This document shows, piece after piece, positions 1 to 9,204 of a stretch of DNA of 64,000 nucleotides. The notes under the pieces are model-generated. The model was given only the letters and a program-made list of their open reading frames with translations, made no database searches and was not told the origin of the DNA. The position numbers and the translations under genes are program-made. The number at the start of each line of letters is the position of its first letter. The stretch's first letter is position 1. The DNA is from Planctomycetales bacterium (GTDB lineage Bacteria; Planctomycetota; Phycisphaerae; SM23-33), in the NCBI GenBank assembly GCA_030612725.1, contig JAUWNJ010000003.1, positions 100,985 through 164,984 on the forward strand, read 5' to 3'.

Positions 1-2995
1 TGGTAATGTGGATAATGTGCAGGTTGTCGCGCTCGCCGGTGATCTTCGCCGCTGCAATTAATTTCCGGCCATACTCCCAGTACATATTCTCGTTAACGTC
101 GCGGATGTCCACGTCGTCGGTATCGAGGCAGTCGATGGGGATGCAGTTGACGCCGTAATAATCGCGCAGTTTCTTGGGAATATTGAGGTTAACGCCGGCG
201 TCGTGAACGTTATAAGGTCTGCCTATAATAACAATCCCTGATTTGCGAAGTCTTTCGAGCGTCGCCAGCGCTTCGCGTCCAGCCTCAATCAGACGACGAC
301 GGAAATGCTTCTGGGTCTCGTAGGCTTTCGACAGGGCCGAATCGACCGTTTTGTTCTTGATGCCCAACTGGTTGCCTAGTTGTCGCATTATTTTGCTGAC
401 GGGTTTGAAGCCGTCGCGGAAGCGGACGCACGGGCAGAGGAATTTGTCGTAATGGGTTTCGAATGCAGGTGAGCGGCGGATGACGAACGGGAGCGTCTGC
501 CCCCACGGGCAGATATGCGACTCGGTCTGCATCCACTTCGTCTCGGTCGATACGGTATTCGGCAGGAAGATGTAATCGACTCCGGTTTCGAGAAGTTCTG
601 CTACGTGCCCGTGGGCGACGATTACGGGAAAGCAAGGTTCGGCTACGACGTTGCTCAACCCCGAAGCCGCTGTTTTCCGGTTCGTCGGTTCGCTGACGAC
701 CACCTCGAAACCACAATGCCTCCAGAACGCCCTCCAGAACGGAAGGTAATCCATCGCGAACATCGCTCGCGGGATACCGATCTTCGGCGCGCCGTCTGGG
801 ACGTCGGGCAAGCCGGACTCATCATTAAACAACTGCTCGCGGAAGGCGAAAAGGTCTTTGATTACCGGTTTTATTGCGCTTTTGCTGCGTTTGCGGTATC
901 GGTCGGAACACTTATCGCCCCAGTAAGTCTTTTCGCCCTCGACGGTGAATTCCTGGACGATGCAGTGGTTTGAGCAACCGTTGCAGGTGAACTCGCGCAG
1001 GCTGTAATCAATCTTGGAAAGGTCATATCCACGGAACCGACTGGAAGCAGCGCCCACAGGGACATATTGACCGTCCTGCTCCGAGGTTTCCTCGCCCGCC
1101 CCGGCGGATCTTTGACCGGTGGCCATTGTCATTTTGTCTCTTGCCAGAAGCGCTGCCCCGATAGCACCCATAACGCCGTTGTACGGAGGGACGATAATCT
1201 CCTTGTCCAGCACTGCCGACATTGCGGCGACTACCGCGTCGTTATAAGCGGTCCCGCCCTGAAAGAAGAGGCAATCGCCGATATGCCGACCTCGAATGAC
1301 ACGATTGATGTAATTATGAATCACTGAATACGCCAGGCCCGCCACGATGTCAGCCTTTTTGGCTCCGCGCTGCATGTAATCGGCAACGTCCCGCTCCATA
1401 AAGACTGTGCATCGCTCGCCCAATCGGATGGGCGCGTCGCTGGAAAGAGCCAGTTCGGCGAATTCATCAATGATGGATATTTCCAGTTCTTCCGCCCGTT
1501 CTTCCAGGAACGAGCCTGTCCCTGCCGCACATGCGTCGTTCATGGTGAAATCGACTACCACGCCGTCCTGGAGTGATATGAATTTGGAATCCTGCCCGCC
1601 GATCTCGAAGATAGTGTCGGGGACTTTTCCGTTTAGCATCGTCTGTCCGATAAAGGTCGCGCCGGTTTTATGCGCGGTGATTTCGTCGTTGATGGTGTCG
1701 GCTCCGACGAGTTGACCTATCAGTTCGCGTCCGCTTCCGGTGGTTCCTACGCCGCGAATGATTACGTTGTCGCCAATTTCCTCGGCGATTTCGGTCAGCC
1801 CCGCCGAAACGACCTCGATAGGTCGGCCCTGTGTGCGAGTGTATATTTCCTTGATTACCCCGCCGGCAGAGTCGATTACGACGAGGTTCGTGGAGACTGA
1901 TCCGATGTCGATTCCGAGGTATGCGTCGATTTTCTCGTTGCCGTAGGGTAGTTCGACCAGTTCGACCTGGTCCCGCAGGAGCACGAGTCGATGAGTGCTG
2001 AGCGGTTCTGATGTGGGGAAGTTACCACCGGTTGCGTCTGAGGCAGAGCGAATCTGCTCCATTTGCACCGCGAGGTTCCAGTCTGTTCGGGGGCCTTCCC
2101 TGCGAGCCGCCGCCACCGCACCGACCGCCGGGACGTGCGCGTAAGCGTCCGGGACGATAAAATCGCCCTCGCCCAGATCGAACACTTCCCGCATCGTGCG
2201 ATCAACAGCGGCATTGGCCGCCAGACCTCCGATAAATACCACGGGCGCTTCGACCGGATGCGACCGGACGACGGCCATGTGGAAATTTCTCGCCACTGCC
2301 TGGCACAGACCGGCGAGAACCTCGCCCGGCGAGTAACCCTTCTGCTGGGCGTGGATCATGTCGCTCTTGGCGAAGACGCTGCACCGCCCGGCAATCTGGG
2401 CCGTCCGTTCGGACTCCAGGGCAATCCTGCCGACATCCTCAACGGCAAATTGGAGACGACCTGCCTGCTGGTCTATGAACGCGCCCGTCCCGGCGGCACA
2501 ATCGCCGTTCGTGGCATAATCGACGATGGCGTAGGGTGGCACAGCCTTTCCAGGCTGTGTGCTTTCCTGCACAGGCTGAAAGCCTGTGCCACCACCACCA
2601 TCCAACAGCAGGTATTTACTGGTCTGCCCGCCCATCTCAAAGACAGTGCGAGCGCGAATACCCATTGCCGATAAACCGAGGGCAACTGCCTTGAACTCGT
2701 TGACCGTGAAGACCTGGAGTTTATCGGCTACCAGTTGTCCCGCCGAACCCGTCAGGCACACGCCGACGACGTTCTCAACGCCGACGACAGCGACAACCTG
2801 CTCCAGAATCTCGGTAGCCACCGCAATAGGCCGGCCTCGAGTCCGACGGTATGCACTGAGGTAAAGGTCCGCACCATTGACATTCCTCGAACGCGTGAAC
2901 TGCCCATCGGGAAAAGACAAATCCCCAGCCTCTTCAATCAGCACAGCCGACGTTATGCTGATTGCACCAATGTCTATTCCTATATAGCATTTCAT
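1..2995 (-). CDS. Acyl-CoA dehydratase activase-related protein, 3' end cut by window
   Basis: The frame is open from ATG 2995 (protein begins MKCYIGIDIG) to base 1, about 998 codons, with the C-terminus missing. Two tandem BcrAD/BadFG-type ATPase modules (ASKHA fold) are visible: residues 1-300 with GDCAAGTGAF, and about 310-600 beginning AYLGIDIGSVSTN with NDACAAGTGSF. A DUF2229-like region follows with a Cys cluster (CNGCSNHC ... DKC) and CPCVRF. In this family the conserved Cys of each CAAGTG motif helps bind a bridging [4Fe-4S] cluster, and ATP hydrolysis drives electron transfer to a 2-hydroxyacyl-CoA dehydratase or benzoyl-CoA-reductase-like partner. No dehydratase subunit is in view. 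Oddity: a palindromic repeat (2536-2593) sits in frame inside the first module. Family assignment is firm; the substrate is unknown. Confidence 0.88.
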   Translation of the reverse strand, partial: MKCYIGIDIGAISITSAVLIEEAGDLSFPDGQFTRSRNVNGADLYLSAYRRTRGRPIAVATEILEQVVAVVGVENVVGVCLTGSAGQLVADKLQVFTVNEFKAVALGLSAMGIRARTVFEMGGQTSKYLLLDGGGGTGFQPVQESTQPGKAVPPYAIVDYATNGDCAAGTGAFIDQQAGRLQFAVEDVGRIALESERTAQIAGRCSVFAKSDMIHAQQKGYSPGEVLAGLCQAVARNFHMAVVRSHPVEAPVVFIGGLAANAAVDRTMREVFDLGEGDFIVPDAYAHVPAVGAVAAARREGPRTDWNLAVQMEQIRSASDATGGNFPTSEPLSTHRLVLLRDQVELVELPYGNEKIDAYLGIDIGSVSTNLVVIDSAGGVIKEIYTRTQGRPIEVVSAGLTEIAEEIGDNVIIRGVGTTGSGRELIGQLVGADTINDEITAHKTGATFIGQTMLNGKVPDTIFEIGGQDSKFISLQDGVVVDFTMNDACAAGTGSFLEERAEELEISIIDEFAELALSSDAPIRLGERCTVFMERDVADYMQRGAKKADIVAGLAYSVIHNYINRVIRGRHIGDCLFFQGGTAYNDAVVAAMSAVLDKEIIVPPYNGVMGAIGAALLARDKMTMATGQRSAGAGEETSEQDGQYVPVGAASSRFRGYDLSKIDYSLREFTCNGCSNHCIVQEFTVEGEKTYWGDKCSDRYRKRSKSAIKPVIKDLFAFREQLFNDESGLPDVPDGAPKIGIPRAMFAMDYLPFWRAFWRHCGFEVVVSEPTNRKTAASGLSNVVAEPCFPVIVAHGHVAELLETGVDYIFLPNTVSTETKWMQTESHICPWGQTLPFVIRRSPAFETHYDKFLCPCVRFRDGFKPVSKIMRQLGNQLGIKNKTVDSALSKAYETQKHFRRRLIEAGREALATLERLRKSGIVIIGRPYNVHDAGVNLNIPKKLRDYYGVNCIPIDCLDTDDVDIRDVNENMYWEYGRKLIAAAKITGERDNLHIIHIT
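2536..2593. repeat. Palindromic repeat inserted in frame in the activase gene (GGCACAGGCTTTCAGCCTG type)
   Basis: The two arms GGTGGCACAGCC...GGCTGTG and CACAGGCTGAAAGCCTGTGCCACC are inverted relative to each other. Read on the minus strand they encode a Gly-rich stretch followed by GTGFQPVQESTQPGKAVPP. This falls between the strand ending KYLLLDG and the conserved YAIVDYATNGDCAAGTG, where family members normally have a short turn. A shorter copy lies at 6155-6185. Confidence 0.85.
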
Positions 2996-3098
2996 ACGTT
3001 TGCTATCCCATAATCAGCGTTCATGTTTAAATCGACACCACTGCGATATTATGACTGTTTAAGGCCTCTAATTTCAAGAACTCCCCCAATGTCGTTTT

Positions 3099-4067
3099 TC
3101 AGGTTTGCCGAGAAGATTCGTACTCGATTACCTGCTGGAGCGTTTCGTCCAGCGAAAATTTTGGTTTATAACCTATTAATCTCTCGATTTTCGCCAGGTC
3201 AGGCTTGCGTGTGAGCATGTCGTCGAAAGGACGACCGTATGCCTGCTCGTATGTGAGCGAGCGGATTTCACTGGATGAACCGGTCATCTCGATAACTTTT
3301 TCCGCCAGCGCGGTAATTGTTATAGGCTCGTCCGAACCGATGTTGACGACCTGTCCGACGGCCTGTGGGCAATCCATCAATTTTACCAAAGCGCCGACCA
3401 CGTCGGCGACGTTTGTGAAGCACCGGCTTTGTTGACCCGTACCGTACACCTCCAGCGGTTCGCCCCGCAATGCCGCCTTTACAAATCTCGGTACGACCAT
3501 ACCGTAAGCGCCCGTTTGTCGCGGACCAATGGTATTGAAGAGTCGGCCTATAACGGCCCCAAGCCCGTACTGGTCGTGATAGGCCAGGGCGAGGAACTCG
3601 TCAACCATCTTGCTGCACGCATATGACCACCGCGTGAACCGCGTCGGTCCCAGCACCGACTCGTCATCCTCATTAAACGGTATCTTTTCGCTTTTTCCGT
3701 AAACCTCCGAAGTGCTTGCTACGAAGATTTTCCGCCCGAATTTGTTGGCAAGGTTCAGAACGACCTCCGAGCCGTGAATGTTGGTCTCGATAGTGTGAAC
3801 GGGCCTATCGACGATAAGTTGGACGCCGACAGCGGCGGCCAGATGAAATATCATGTCGCACCGGTCAACCACCACTGCCATCGTGTCGCTGTTGCGGACG
3901 GACTCGCGGACGAATTGGAAACCTTCCCGATCCGCCAGGTGCCGGATGTTCTCCAATGAACCTGTCGATAGGTCATCGACGACGGTAACGCCGTGCCCGG
4001 CCTCCATCATCGCCCCTGACAGATGCGAACCGATGAAACCTGCTCCGCCTGTAATCAATACGTTCAT
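3099..4067 (-). CDS. NAD-dependent epimerase/dehydratase (extended SDR family)
   Basis: A 322-aa cytosolic enzyme predicted to act on a nucleotide sugar (UDP-glucose 4-epimerase, dTDP-glucose dehydratase or UDP-xylose synthase type). The N-terminal Rossmann motif GGAGFIGSHL binds NAD(P). The catalytic set is visible: STSEVYG, and YACSK (YxxxK) after RWS. The motif NIGSDEPITI near residue 250 is typical of extended SDRs. It lies 172 bp downstream of the asparagine synthase on the same strand and 103 bp upstream of the activase, so the three may be co-transcribed leftwards. An asparagine synthase next to a sugar-nucleotide epimerase often marks surface-polysaccharide synthesis, but no glycosyltransferase is in view. 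The exact substrate cannot be read from sequence. Confidence 0.9.
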   Translation of the reverse strand: MNVLITGGAGFIGSHLSGAMMEAGHGVTVVDDLSTGSLENIRHLADREGFQFVRESVRNSDTMAVVVDRCDMIFHLAAAVGVQLIVDRPVHTIETNIHGSEVVLNLANKFGRKIFVASTSEVYGKSEKIPFNEDDESVLGPTRFTRWSYACSKMVDEFLALAYHDQYGLGAVIGRLFNTIGPRQTGAYGMVVPRFVKAALRGEPLEVYGTGQQSRCFTNVADVVGALVKLMDCPQAVGQVVNIGSDEPITITALAEKVIEMTGSSSEIRSLTYEQAYGRPFDDMLTRKPDLAKIERLIGYKPKFSLDETLQQVIEYESSRQT

Positions 4068-4169
4068 ATCGAATTATCCTTATACCGAGAAATTACGAGC
4101 CTCCACAAGAGCCTACATCTCCGTCGCTTCGCTGACAAGCGCCAAATTCGCCCCGCATGAGCCGACGCG

Positions 4170-4257
4170 CTCTCTTTACTTCGAAGTTCGGAATTCTCTA
4201 CCGTCAGACCACGGCATGCCAATGCCGTGCCAGGGTTCATTATTCGATATTCTCTTT
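4170..4257 (-). repeat. Dispersed repeat overlapping the asnB 3' end
   Basis: On the minus strand this reads AGAGAATATCGAATAATGAAC, then an internal hairpin (GGCACGGCATTGGCATGCCG), then GAATTCCGAACTTCGAAGTAA. The same outer blocks, with different centres, occur at 30102-30174 and 46512-46605. The last codons of asnB (KENIE and the TAA stop) are contributed by the left block. Confidence 0.7.
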
Positions 4258-6138
4258 CCCCATCCATCTTCCCAACCAAAGCAGCGCCCAGAGTCGATGG
4301 CGATGGTCGGCCTTACCAGTCAGGTGCTCGTCGATTATCCGTTCCATCGGTATCCGTGCCAGCCATCCTCGACCAACCAGCGGACCTTCGAGCAGTGTTT
4401 CACGCAAAGTTCCCCGCAGTTCGTTCTGAAGCCAATCGTGAACCGGAACGCCGAAACCGCGCTTACGACGGGTAAAAACTCCTTCCGGCAACAGGTCGCC
4501 AAAGGCGTCGCGGAGGATTACTTTTCCCCGCCGACCTCGGATTTTGCAATCGGTCGGCAGCGACAGACCCAACGAGACCACCTCGTGATCAAGCATCGGG
4601 CTTCGCAATTCCAGCGAACAGGCCATTGAGGCGATGTCAGCCTTTACCAGCAGGTCGTCCGGCAGGTAGGTCAAAAGGTCGTGCCGCTGAGCGTAGGCGA
4701 TTTCATCGGAAAATTCGCCCTGTTCGTAGAGGCTACAGAACCACTCTGAAGGACTGTTCACGTCGGCCGAGGCTGCGAAATCCCGCTCCATGACGAATTG
4801 CAACTGCTCCGGCGAGAATAATCGGCGGTAGGTGAAATACTGTTTTGCCGGCGGCTTATCCAGTCCTTCGGCGAATCGCACCAGTCGTCGAAGGCGCGAC
4901 CGCTCGTCGTGCGGCGCTATAATCGCAGACAGACCCGCCGCGCCCCTGGTCAAAAGCCAGATAGTCGGACCCATCGTTTCGGCAAGGCGCATCGCGCGAT
5001 AGCGGTCGTATCCGCCGAAGGTTTCGTCGCCTCCGTCGCCGGTCAGCGCAACGGTTACGTGCTCGCGGGCTGCCTGACAAATCAGGTACGTCGGAATGGC
5101 CGACGAATCGGCGAACGGTTCGTCGTACTGCGCTACCAGTTTATCCAGAAGCGTCGGAATATCGAATTGCGACGGGCTGATGAGAAGTTCGTGATGATCC
5201 GTACCGAGATGCTTTGCGACCTGGGCTGCGAACGGTCGCTCGTCGAAGTCGCTTTGGGCGAATCCGGCGGTAAAGGTTTTGACGCTCCCCGCCGACCCTG
5301 CCGCCAGGCACATCAGGGCGACGATGATGGATGAGTCCACGCCGCCCGAAAGCAGCGCGCCGAGCGGAACATCGGCAACCATTCGACGCTCAACCGACGC
5401 GGTCAGCGCTTCTCGGACGCGCTCGACGGCATCGCTACCGGAAATATCCGCCGGCCTGTCCGGCAGCGACCAGTACCGCCGAGGTTCCGGCGACGAATCC
5501 GAAACCGTCATGCAATGTGCCGGCGGGAGTTTGGCGATCCCGCGCCAGATGCTCATCGGCGACGGAACGTACCCAAGCGTCAGATAGAACGCCACCGCTT
5601 GCGGGTCAATCTCGCGCCCTACAGACGGATGCGCAAGCAATGCCTTGGCTTCGGAGGCAAAAACTATCCGGCCCGGAAGCGTCGCGTACCACAACGGTTT
5701 CTGCCCGAGTCGATCCCGAGCCAGGAATAGGCGCCTTTTGCGGGCATCGTAAATGGCGAAGGCGAACATACCGGTAAGTTTTTCCGGCATCGCCTCGCCG
5801 TATCGCTGCCACAGAGCGAGCAGGACTTCCGTATCGCCGCGGGTTCTGAAGGTATATCCCCCGGCTGAAAGTTCGTCCCGCAGCGTGTGGAAGTTGTATA
5901 TTTCGCCGTTGAACGCGACCACGGTCAATCCGTCGGGCGAGACCATTGGCTGGTGCGAAAGCGGGGGGTCGATGACGGACAATCGGCGAAAACCGATGGC
6001 GCACTTGCCGTCATCGCTCATAAAGTTACCGGCATCGTCGGGTCCGCGATGGTCAAGACGCTCGACTATCGTCTCAACTATCGCGGGATCGGCCCGTTCT
6101 GTTCCGGTAAAAACATATTCACCTGCAAACCCACACAT
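4240..6138 (-). CDS. asnB: Asparagine synthase (glutamine-hydrolysing)
   Basis: 632 aa, the usual length for AsnB. The start is fixed by MCGFAGEY, where Cys2 is the N-terminal nucleophile of the class II glutamine amidotransferase domain (residues 1-210). The synthetase domain follows with the ATP pyrophosphatase P-loop GALLSGGVDSS and the downstream ALTGDGGDETFGGY motif. The enzyme converts aspartate, glutamine and ATP to asparagine. In genomes rich in exopolysaccharide loci, paralogues may instead amidate a surface glycan or peptide, and the neighbouring sugar-nucleotide epimerase makes that possible. No clear Shine-Dalgarno precedes the ATG. The C-terminal residues overlap a dispersed repeat (4170-4257). 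Confidence 0.93.
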   Translation of the reverse strand: MCGFAGEYVFTGTERADPAIVETIVERLDHRGPDDAGNFMSDDGKCAIGFRRLSVIDPPLSHQPMVSPDGLTVVAFNGEIYNFHTLRDELSAGGYTFRTRGDTEVLLALWQRYGEAMPEKLTGMFAFAIYDARKRRLFLARDRLGQKPLWYATLPGRIVFASEAKALLAHPSVGREIDPQAVAFYLTLGYVPSPMSIWRGIAKLPPAHCMTVSDSSPEPRRYWSLPDRPADISGSDAVERVREALTASVERRMVADVPLGALLSGGVDSSIIVALMCLAAGSAGSVKTFTAGFAQSDFDERPFAAQVAKHLGTDHHELLISPSQFDIPTLLDKLVAQYDEPFADSSAIPTYLICQAAREHVTVALTGDGGDETFGGYDRYRAMRLAETMGPTIWLLTRGAAGLSAIIAPHDERSRLRRLVRFAEGLDKPPAKQYFTYRRLFSPEQLQFVMERDFAASADVNSPSEWFCSLYEQGEFSDEIAYAQRHDLLTYLPDDLLVKADIASMACSLELRSPMLDHEVVSLGLSLPTDCKIRGRRGKVILRDAFGDLLPEGVFTRRKRGFGVPVHDWLQNELRGTLRETLLEGPLVGRGWLARIPMERIIDEHLTGKADHRHRLWALLWLGRWMGKENIE

Positions 6139-6154
6139 TCAGCGGTATTGTATC

Positions 6155-6185
6155 GCAGGTGGCACAGGTTTGTAACCTGTGTTTC
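6155..6185. repeat. Short palindromic repeat, same family as 2536-2593
   Basis: GGTGGCACAGGTTTGTAACCTGTG is a short inverted repeat lying in the 46-bp gap between the 6185..6631 gene and asnB. It touches the stop codon of the upstream gene. It matches the arm of the element inside the activase gene, with a single rather than a double hairpin. Confidence 0.7.
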
Positions 6186-6631
6186 TACAAACAGCGAATT
6201 TCGGCGATCCTCCCGACAAATACGGCGTCGTCCATAATGGCTTCGACTATAATCTCGCAGGCAGGGCGAATCCGACCGTTACCGTCAGGCCACGAAACGT
6301 CCAGTTCATTATCGTCGGCCAGGGCTTGGACAGCCTCCATCCACGTCCGCTGAGTAACTCGCAATTGCTCCAGTAACGACTCGTCCTCGGGCATCGGGGG
6401 CGGGGCTGCCTGCGAAGAGTCTCCGAACGCCGCCAGCAGGCGAGTCCGCTTGAGCCGCAGGGCGATTTTCAGCAACTCTTGCAGGGATCGCTCCGCGCGG
6501 GTATGCGCGTCGCGGTCGCTGCATATATTTTCGGCTTCTGATTCAGCGGCCTCGACCAATCGGCGAAAGGCCCGTCCTGCCCAATCATCAAGAAAGCGCA
6601 GTAACCAACGTCCGTTGTTGGCGGAGGCCAT
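6185..6631 (-). CDS. Hypothetical protein, 148 aa
   Basis: I do not recognise a family. The start is set by a strong Shine-Dalgarno (AAAGGAGGG, 6 bases before ATG 6631) giving MASANNGRW; a longer in-frame extension to 6715 lacks such a site. The protein looks soluble, predicted mostly helical, with many Glu/Arg/Ala and no signal peptide. It is directly upstream of asnB on the same strand (46 bp gap), so it may be the first gene of the leftward group. Confidence 0.65.
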   Translation of the reverse strand: MASANNGRWLLRFLDDWAGRAFRRLVEAAESEAENICSDRDAHTRAERSLQELLKIALRLKRTRLLAAFGDSSQAAPPPMPEDESLLEQLRVTQRTWMEAVQALADDNELDVSWPDGNGRIRPACEIIVEAIMDDAVFVGRIAEIRCL

Positions 6632-6928
6632 GAATTTCCCTCCTTTCACACTCTCGCTGACTGGGTGCGGCAACGCCGGGTCCATTGACCTTACCCTCAG
6701 CCGGAATTTTTCCAACGTCAGCGAGACCGGCAGAAGGTTCCCGAAATGCGGGGAGCGACGTAACTTGGCGAATATCGCGGCAAAAAGCCGTGCCGCCTTC
6801 CTTTTCTATATGTAATATACGATTAAACCGCCCCCGTCGGCAAACGTCCTTGCCCAAACGACGAAATCCGCTATGATGCTCCTTATCGATACGCGACACA
6901 AACACCCACCAAACGACGGAGATAGTTC

Positions 6929-7387
6929 ATGGATAAACAGACCATCAATTCACTGGAAGACATCTGGCCGATGCAGGCAGCCCTCAACGCCCGGACCGGT
7001 TTCGATACCGACGCGATGGGAAAATCGCTGGCCGGGGACGAAAACAACGCCGAATTGAGGCTTAAGGTCGGAAAGGCGCTGAAAAATTACATCGACGCCC
7101 TGGCCGATGAATGCCGCGAACTGCAACACTGTCTTGCGTGGAAGCACTGGTACAAGGAGGCCAAGGAAGGCCGGCAGTACGAATTGCAGGATTTGCAGAA
7201 CGCCCGCGTCGAAGCCACCGACATGCTGTTCTTCTGGATAAGCATCTGCCAGTTGCTAGGCCTGGCCCCTGCCGACGTGTACCGCCTCTACGAATCCAAA
7301 CTAGGCATCAACCATAAGCGCCAGGACGAAGACCGCTCACAAGCGGAACACAACCAGCACGAAGATGAAAATCGAAACGTCGTGTGA
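6929..7387 (+). CDS. Dimeric dUTPase-like (all-alpha NTP pyrophosphohydrolase)
   Basis: 152 aa. Matches the all-alpha dUTPase_2/MazG-like fold: the metal-binding helix pair is visible as DECRELQHCLAWKHW (ExxE type) and NARVEATDMLFFW (E-x3-D type). Such enzymes hydrolyse dUTP to dUMP and pyrophosphate, keeping uracil out of DNA and feeding dTMP synthesis. The ATG is preceded by GGAG (GACGGAGATAGTTC). The C-terminal 20 residues are polar low-complexity (Gln/Glu/His/Asp). It stands alone, divergent from the asnB group. Substrate (dUTP versus another NTP) is inferred from family resemblance. Confidence 0.8.
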   Translation: MDKQTINSLEDIWPMQAALNARTGFDTDAMGKSLAGDENNAELRLKVGKALKNYIDALADECRELQHCLAWKHWYKEAKEGRQYELQDLQNARVEATDMLFFWISICQLLGLAPADVYRLYESKLGINHKRQDEDRSQAEHNQHEDENRNVV

Positions 7388-7461
7388 CAGTAGTCAGTAG
7401 CCGGTAGTCAGTGGTCAGTAAAAAATGACGACGACAGACTTAACTGAAAGGGACGAAACTT

Positions 7462-9150
7462 ATGAAGCATATCCACTGGAAGAATCTCTTTTGTGTATCA
7501 TCTTTGTCGATTTATTTACTGACCGCTCCGGTTGCGGGTCAAAAACCCGCATCCCAACCTGCCTCCAGGCCCGCCAAGGTCAGGATCACAATTTCCCGCA
7601 AGACCACCTATGTCCTTGGGCCTCTAAACGCTGATGGGACGGTCAACTATGTGGCTGCGATTAACAAGATGTCCAGCAAAGGCGTAACGCCCAAAAACAA
7701 CGCCGCAATCCCGCTGATAAAAGCCCTTGGCCCGGAAGTGCTGGATAAGAAATTTCGCAGCCGAATCCTCAAAGCCCTGAAAATGCCGCCCCTGCCCGAA
7801 AAAGGCGATTATTTCGTCCCGTTCTGGAAATATCAGGAGGACCATGAGCCAAGGGACGGAACGGACGAGCAGATTGACGCCTTCTACAAAAAGACTGACG
7901 CAAACCGGGACAAGGCCTTGGCAGCGCCTTTCTCGCCCAAGGATTTCCCCTTCGTCGCAGCCTGGTTAAAGGTCAATGAAAAACCGCTTAATGCCGTCGT
8001 AGCCGCAACGAAGCGCCCGCGATATTTTGTGCCGTGGATGTCCGATTCGGTTCCGCCGAAACTGGAAGACGGCTTGATGCGTGTGTCATGGGGTAAATTG
8101 AAATACACGGCGAAGGCGCTGATTTGCAGGGCAATGCTCAAGTCCGCCAAAGGCCAGGCGGCTTCGGCGCGTTCGGACCTGCTGGCAGTACACCGTCTGG
8201 CGCGCCTGGTTGGGCAGGGACCAACGCTGATTGATCGGCTGGTTGCAATGAGCATTGAGGCGTTTGCCTGCGGTGGCGATACAGAATTGGCCACAAGCGG
8301 CGAACTCACCGCCGACCAGGCCAAGGCCCACCTTGCCGACCTTCAGGCCCTGCCGCCACTGCCCAGCATGGCTGACACATTTGAGAGGGGAGAACATTTC
8401 TTTGCGCTTGATGCGATTATGTCATGTGCCCGCGTGGGTATTCGTGAAGCCTTCGCAGAAGTATGTCTCGAGTTTTATAAAATTCCAAAGCATACGATTC
8501 CCAACATTCCGGTGGACTGGGACGAAACTATGCTCAGGTACAACCGCTGGAACGATAGAAACGTCGCAGCATTCAGCAAGGCAACCTTCGCCGAGAGAAA
8601 GTCGGCACTGGCGGCATTCGGACGTGATCTTGAAAATTTGTCGAAACAATTAGACAAGAAATACGGACCGGTCCAGACCACTCAACCTTCCCTTCTCGCA
8701 GGAATGAAATTGTTGGTAGAGCGGATGAAAAGGTTGGAGGCAAAGAAGAACGTATCGACCGACGAACTCCGCCGGGAGAGCGTCGAAATAATGGTCGCCT
8801 ATCTGGTACCCAACCTCGGTCGCGCTTCGGAACTGTACGACAAAGTAATTATGCAGCGGCGGATGGCGGAGGTTGCTTTGGCACTGGCGGCGTGTAAGGG
8901 TGATATAGGCCGGTACCCGGTAATACTGGCGGTGCTGAAGCCGCACTATCTCAAAAAAATCCCAAACGACCTGTTCATCGAGAAGCCGCTGCATTACAAG
9001 CGAACGGGCGAAGGCTATCTGCTTTACAGCGTCGGGCCTGATATGAAAGACGACGGCGGAAAGGGTATAGGCGACGGCAAGGGCTGCGACGACATCGTTG
9101 TTAAAACAAAGCGCGACACAGAGACACAGAGGTTCAGAGAAAAAAAGTAG
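7462..9150 (+). CDS. Secreted hypothetical protein with GspG-like C-terminus, 562 aa
   Basis: The N-terminus has a signal peptide (basic start, hydrophobic LFCVSSLSIYLLTAPVAG), then a Gln/Pro/Ala/Ser-rich linker, so it is exported. Most of the chain is helical with no domain I recognise. Residues about 470-550 (ACKGDIGRYPVILAVLKPHYL, then IPNDLF, KPLHYKRTGEGYLLYSVGPD, DDGG) resemble the C-terminal part of type II secretion pseudopilins of the GspG type; such tails recur on long planctomycete proteins. The last dozen residues (RDTETQRFREKK) come from a dispersed repeat (9114-9180) that also supplies the TAG stop. Function unknown. Confidence 0.75.
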   Translation: MKHIHWKNLFCVSSLSIYLLTAPVAGQKPASQPASRPAKVRITISRKTTYVLGPLNADGTVNYVAAINKMSSKGVTPKNNAAIPLIKALGPEVLDKKFRSRILKALKMPPLPEKGDYFVPFWKYQEDHEPRDGTDEQIDAFYKKTDANRDKALAAPFSPKDFPFVAAWLKVNEKPLNAVVAATKRPRYFVPWMSDSVPPKLEDGLMRVSWGKLKYTAKALICRAMLKSAKGQAASARSDLLAVHRLARLVGQGPTLIDRLVAMSIEAFACGGDTELATSGELTADQAKAHLADLQALPPLPSMADTFERGEHFFALDAIMSCARVGIREAFAEVCLEFYKIPKHTIPNIPVDWDETMLRYNRWNDRNVAAFSKATFAERKSALAAFGRDLENLSKQLDKKYGPVQTTQPSLLAGMKLLVERMKRLEAKKNVSTDELRRESVEIMVAYLVPNLGRASELYDKVIMQRRMAEVALALAACKGDIGRYPVILAVLKPHYLKKIPNDLFIEKPLHYKRTGEGYLLYSVGPDMKDDGGKGIGDGKGCDDIVVKTKRDTETQRFREKK

Positions 9151-9180
9151 ATGTTTTTATATCTCTGCGTCTCTGTGTCG
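9114..9180. repeat. Inverted repeat of the CACAGAGACACAGAGG type
   Basis: Left arm CGACACAGAGACACAGAGG and right arm CTCTGCGTCTCTGTGTCG flank an A/T-rich middle. The left arm is read as the C-terminus of the 562-aa protein, so the element has entered or formed the gene's 3' end. A related element is at 52450-52557. Confidence 0.75.
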
Positions 9181-9204
9181 AAAAGTTTTTCACAAGGAAT
9201 AACT

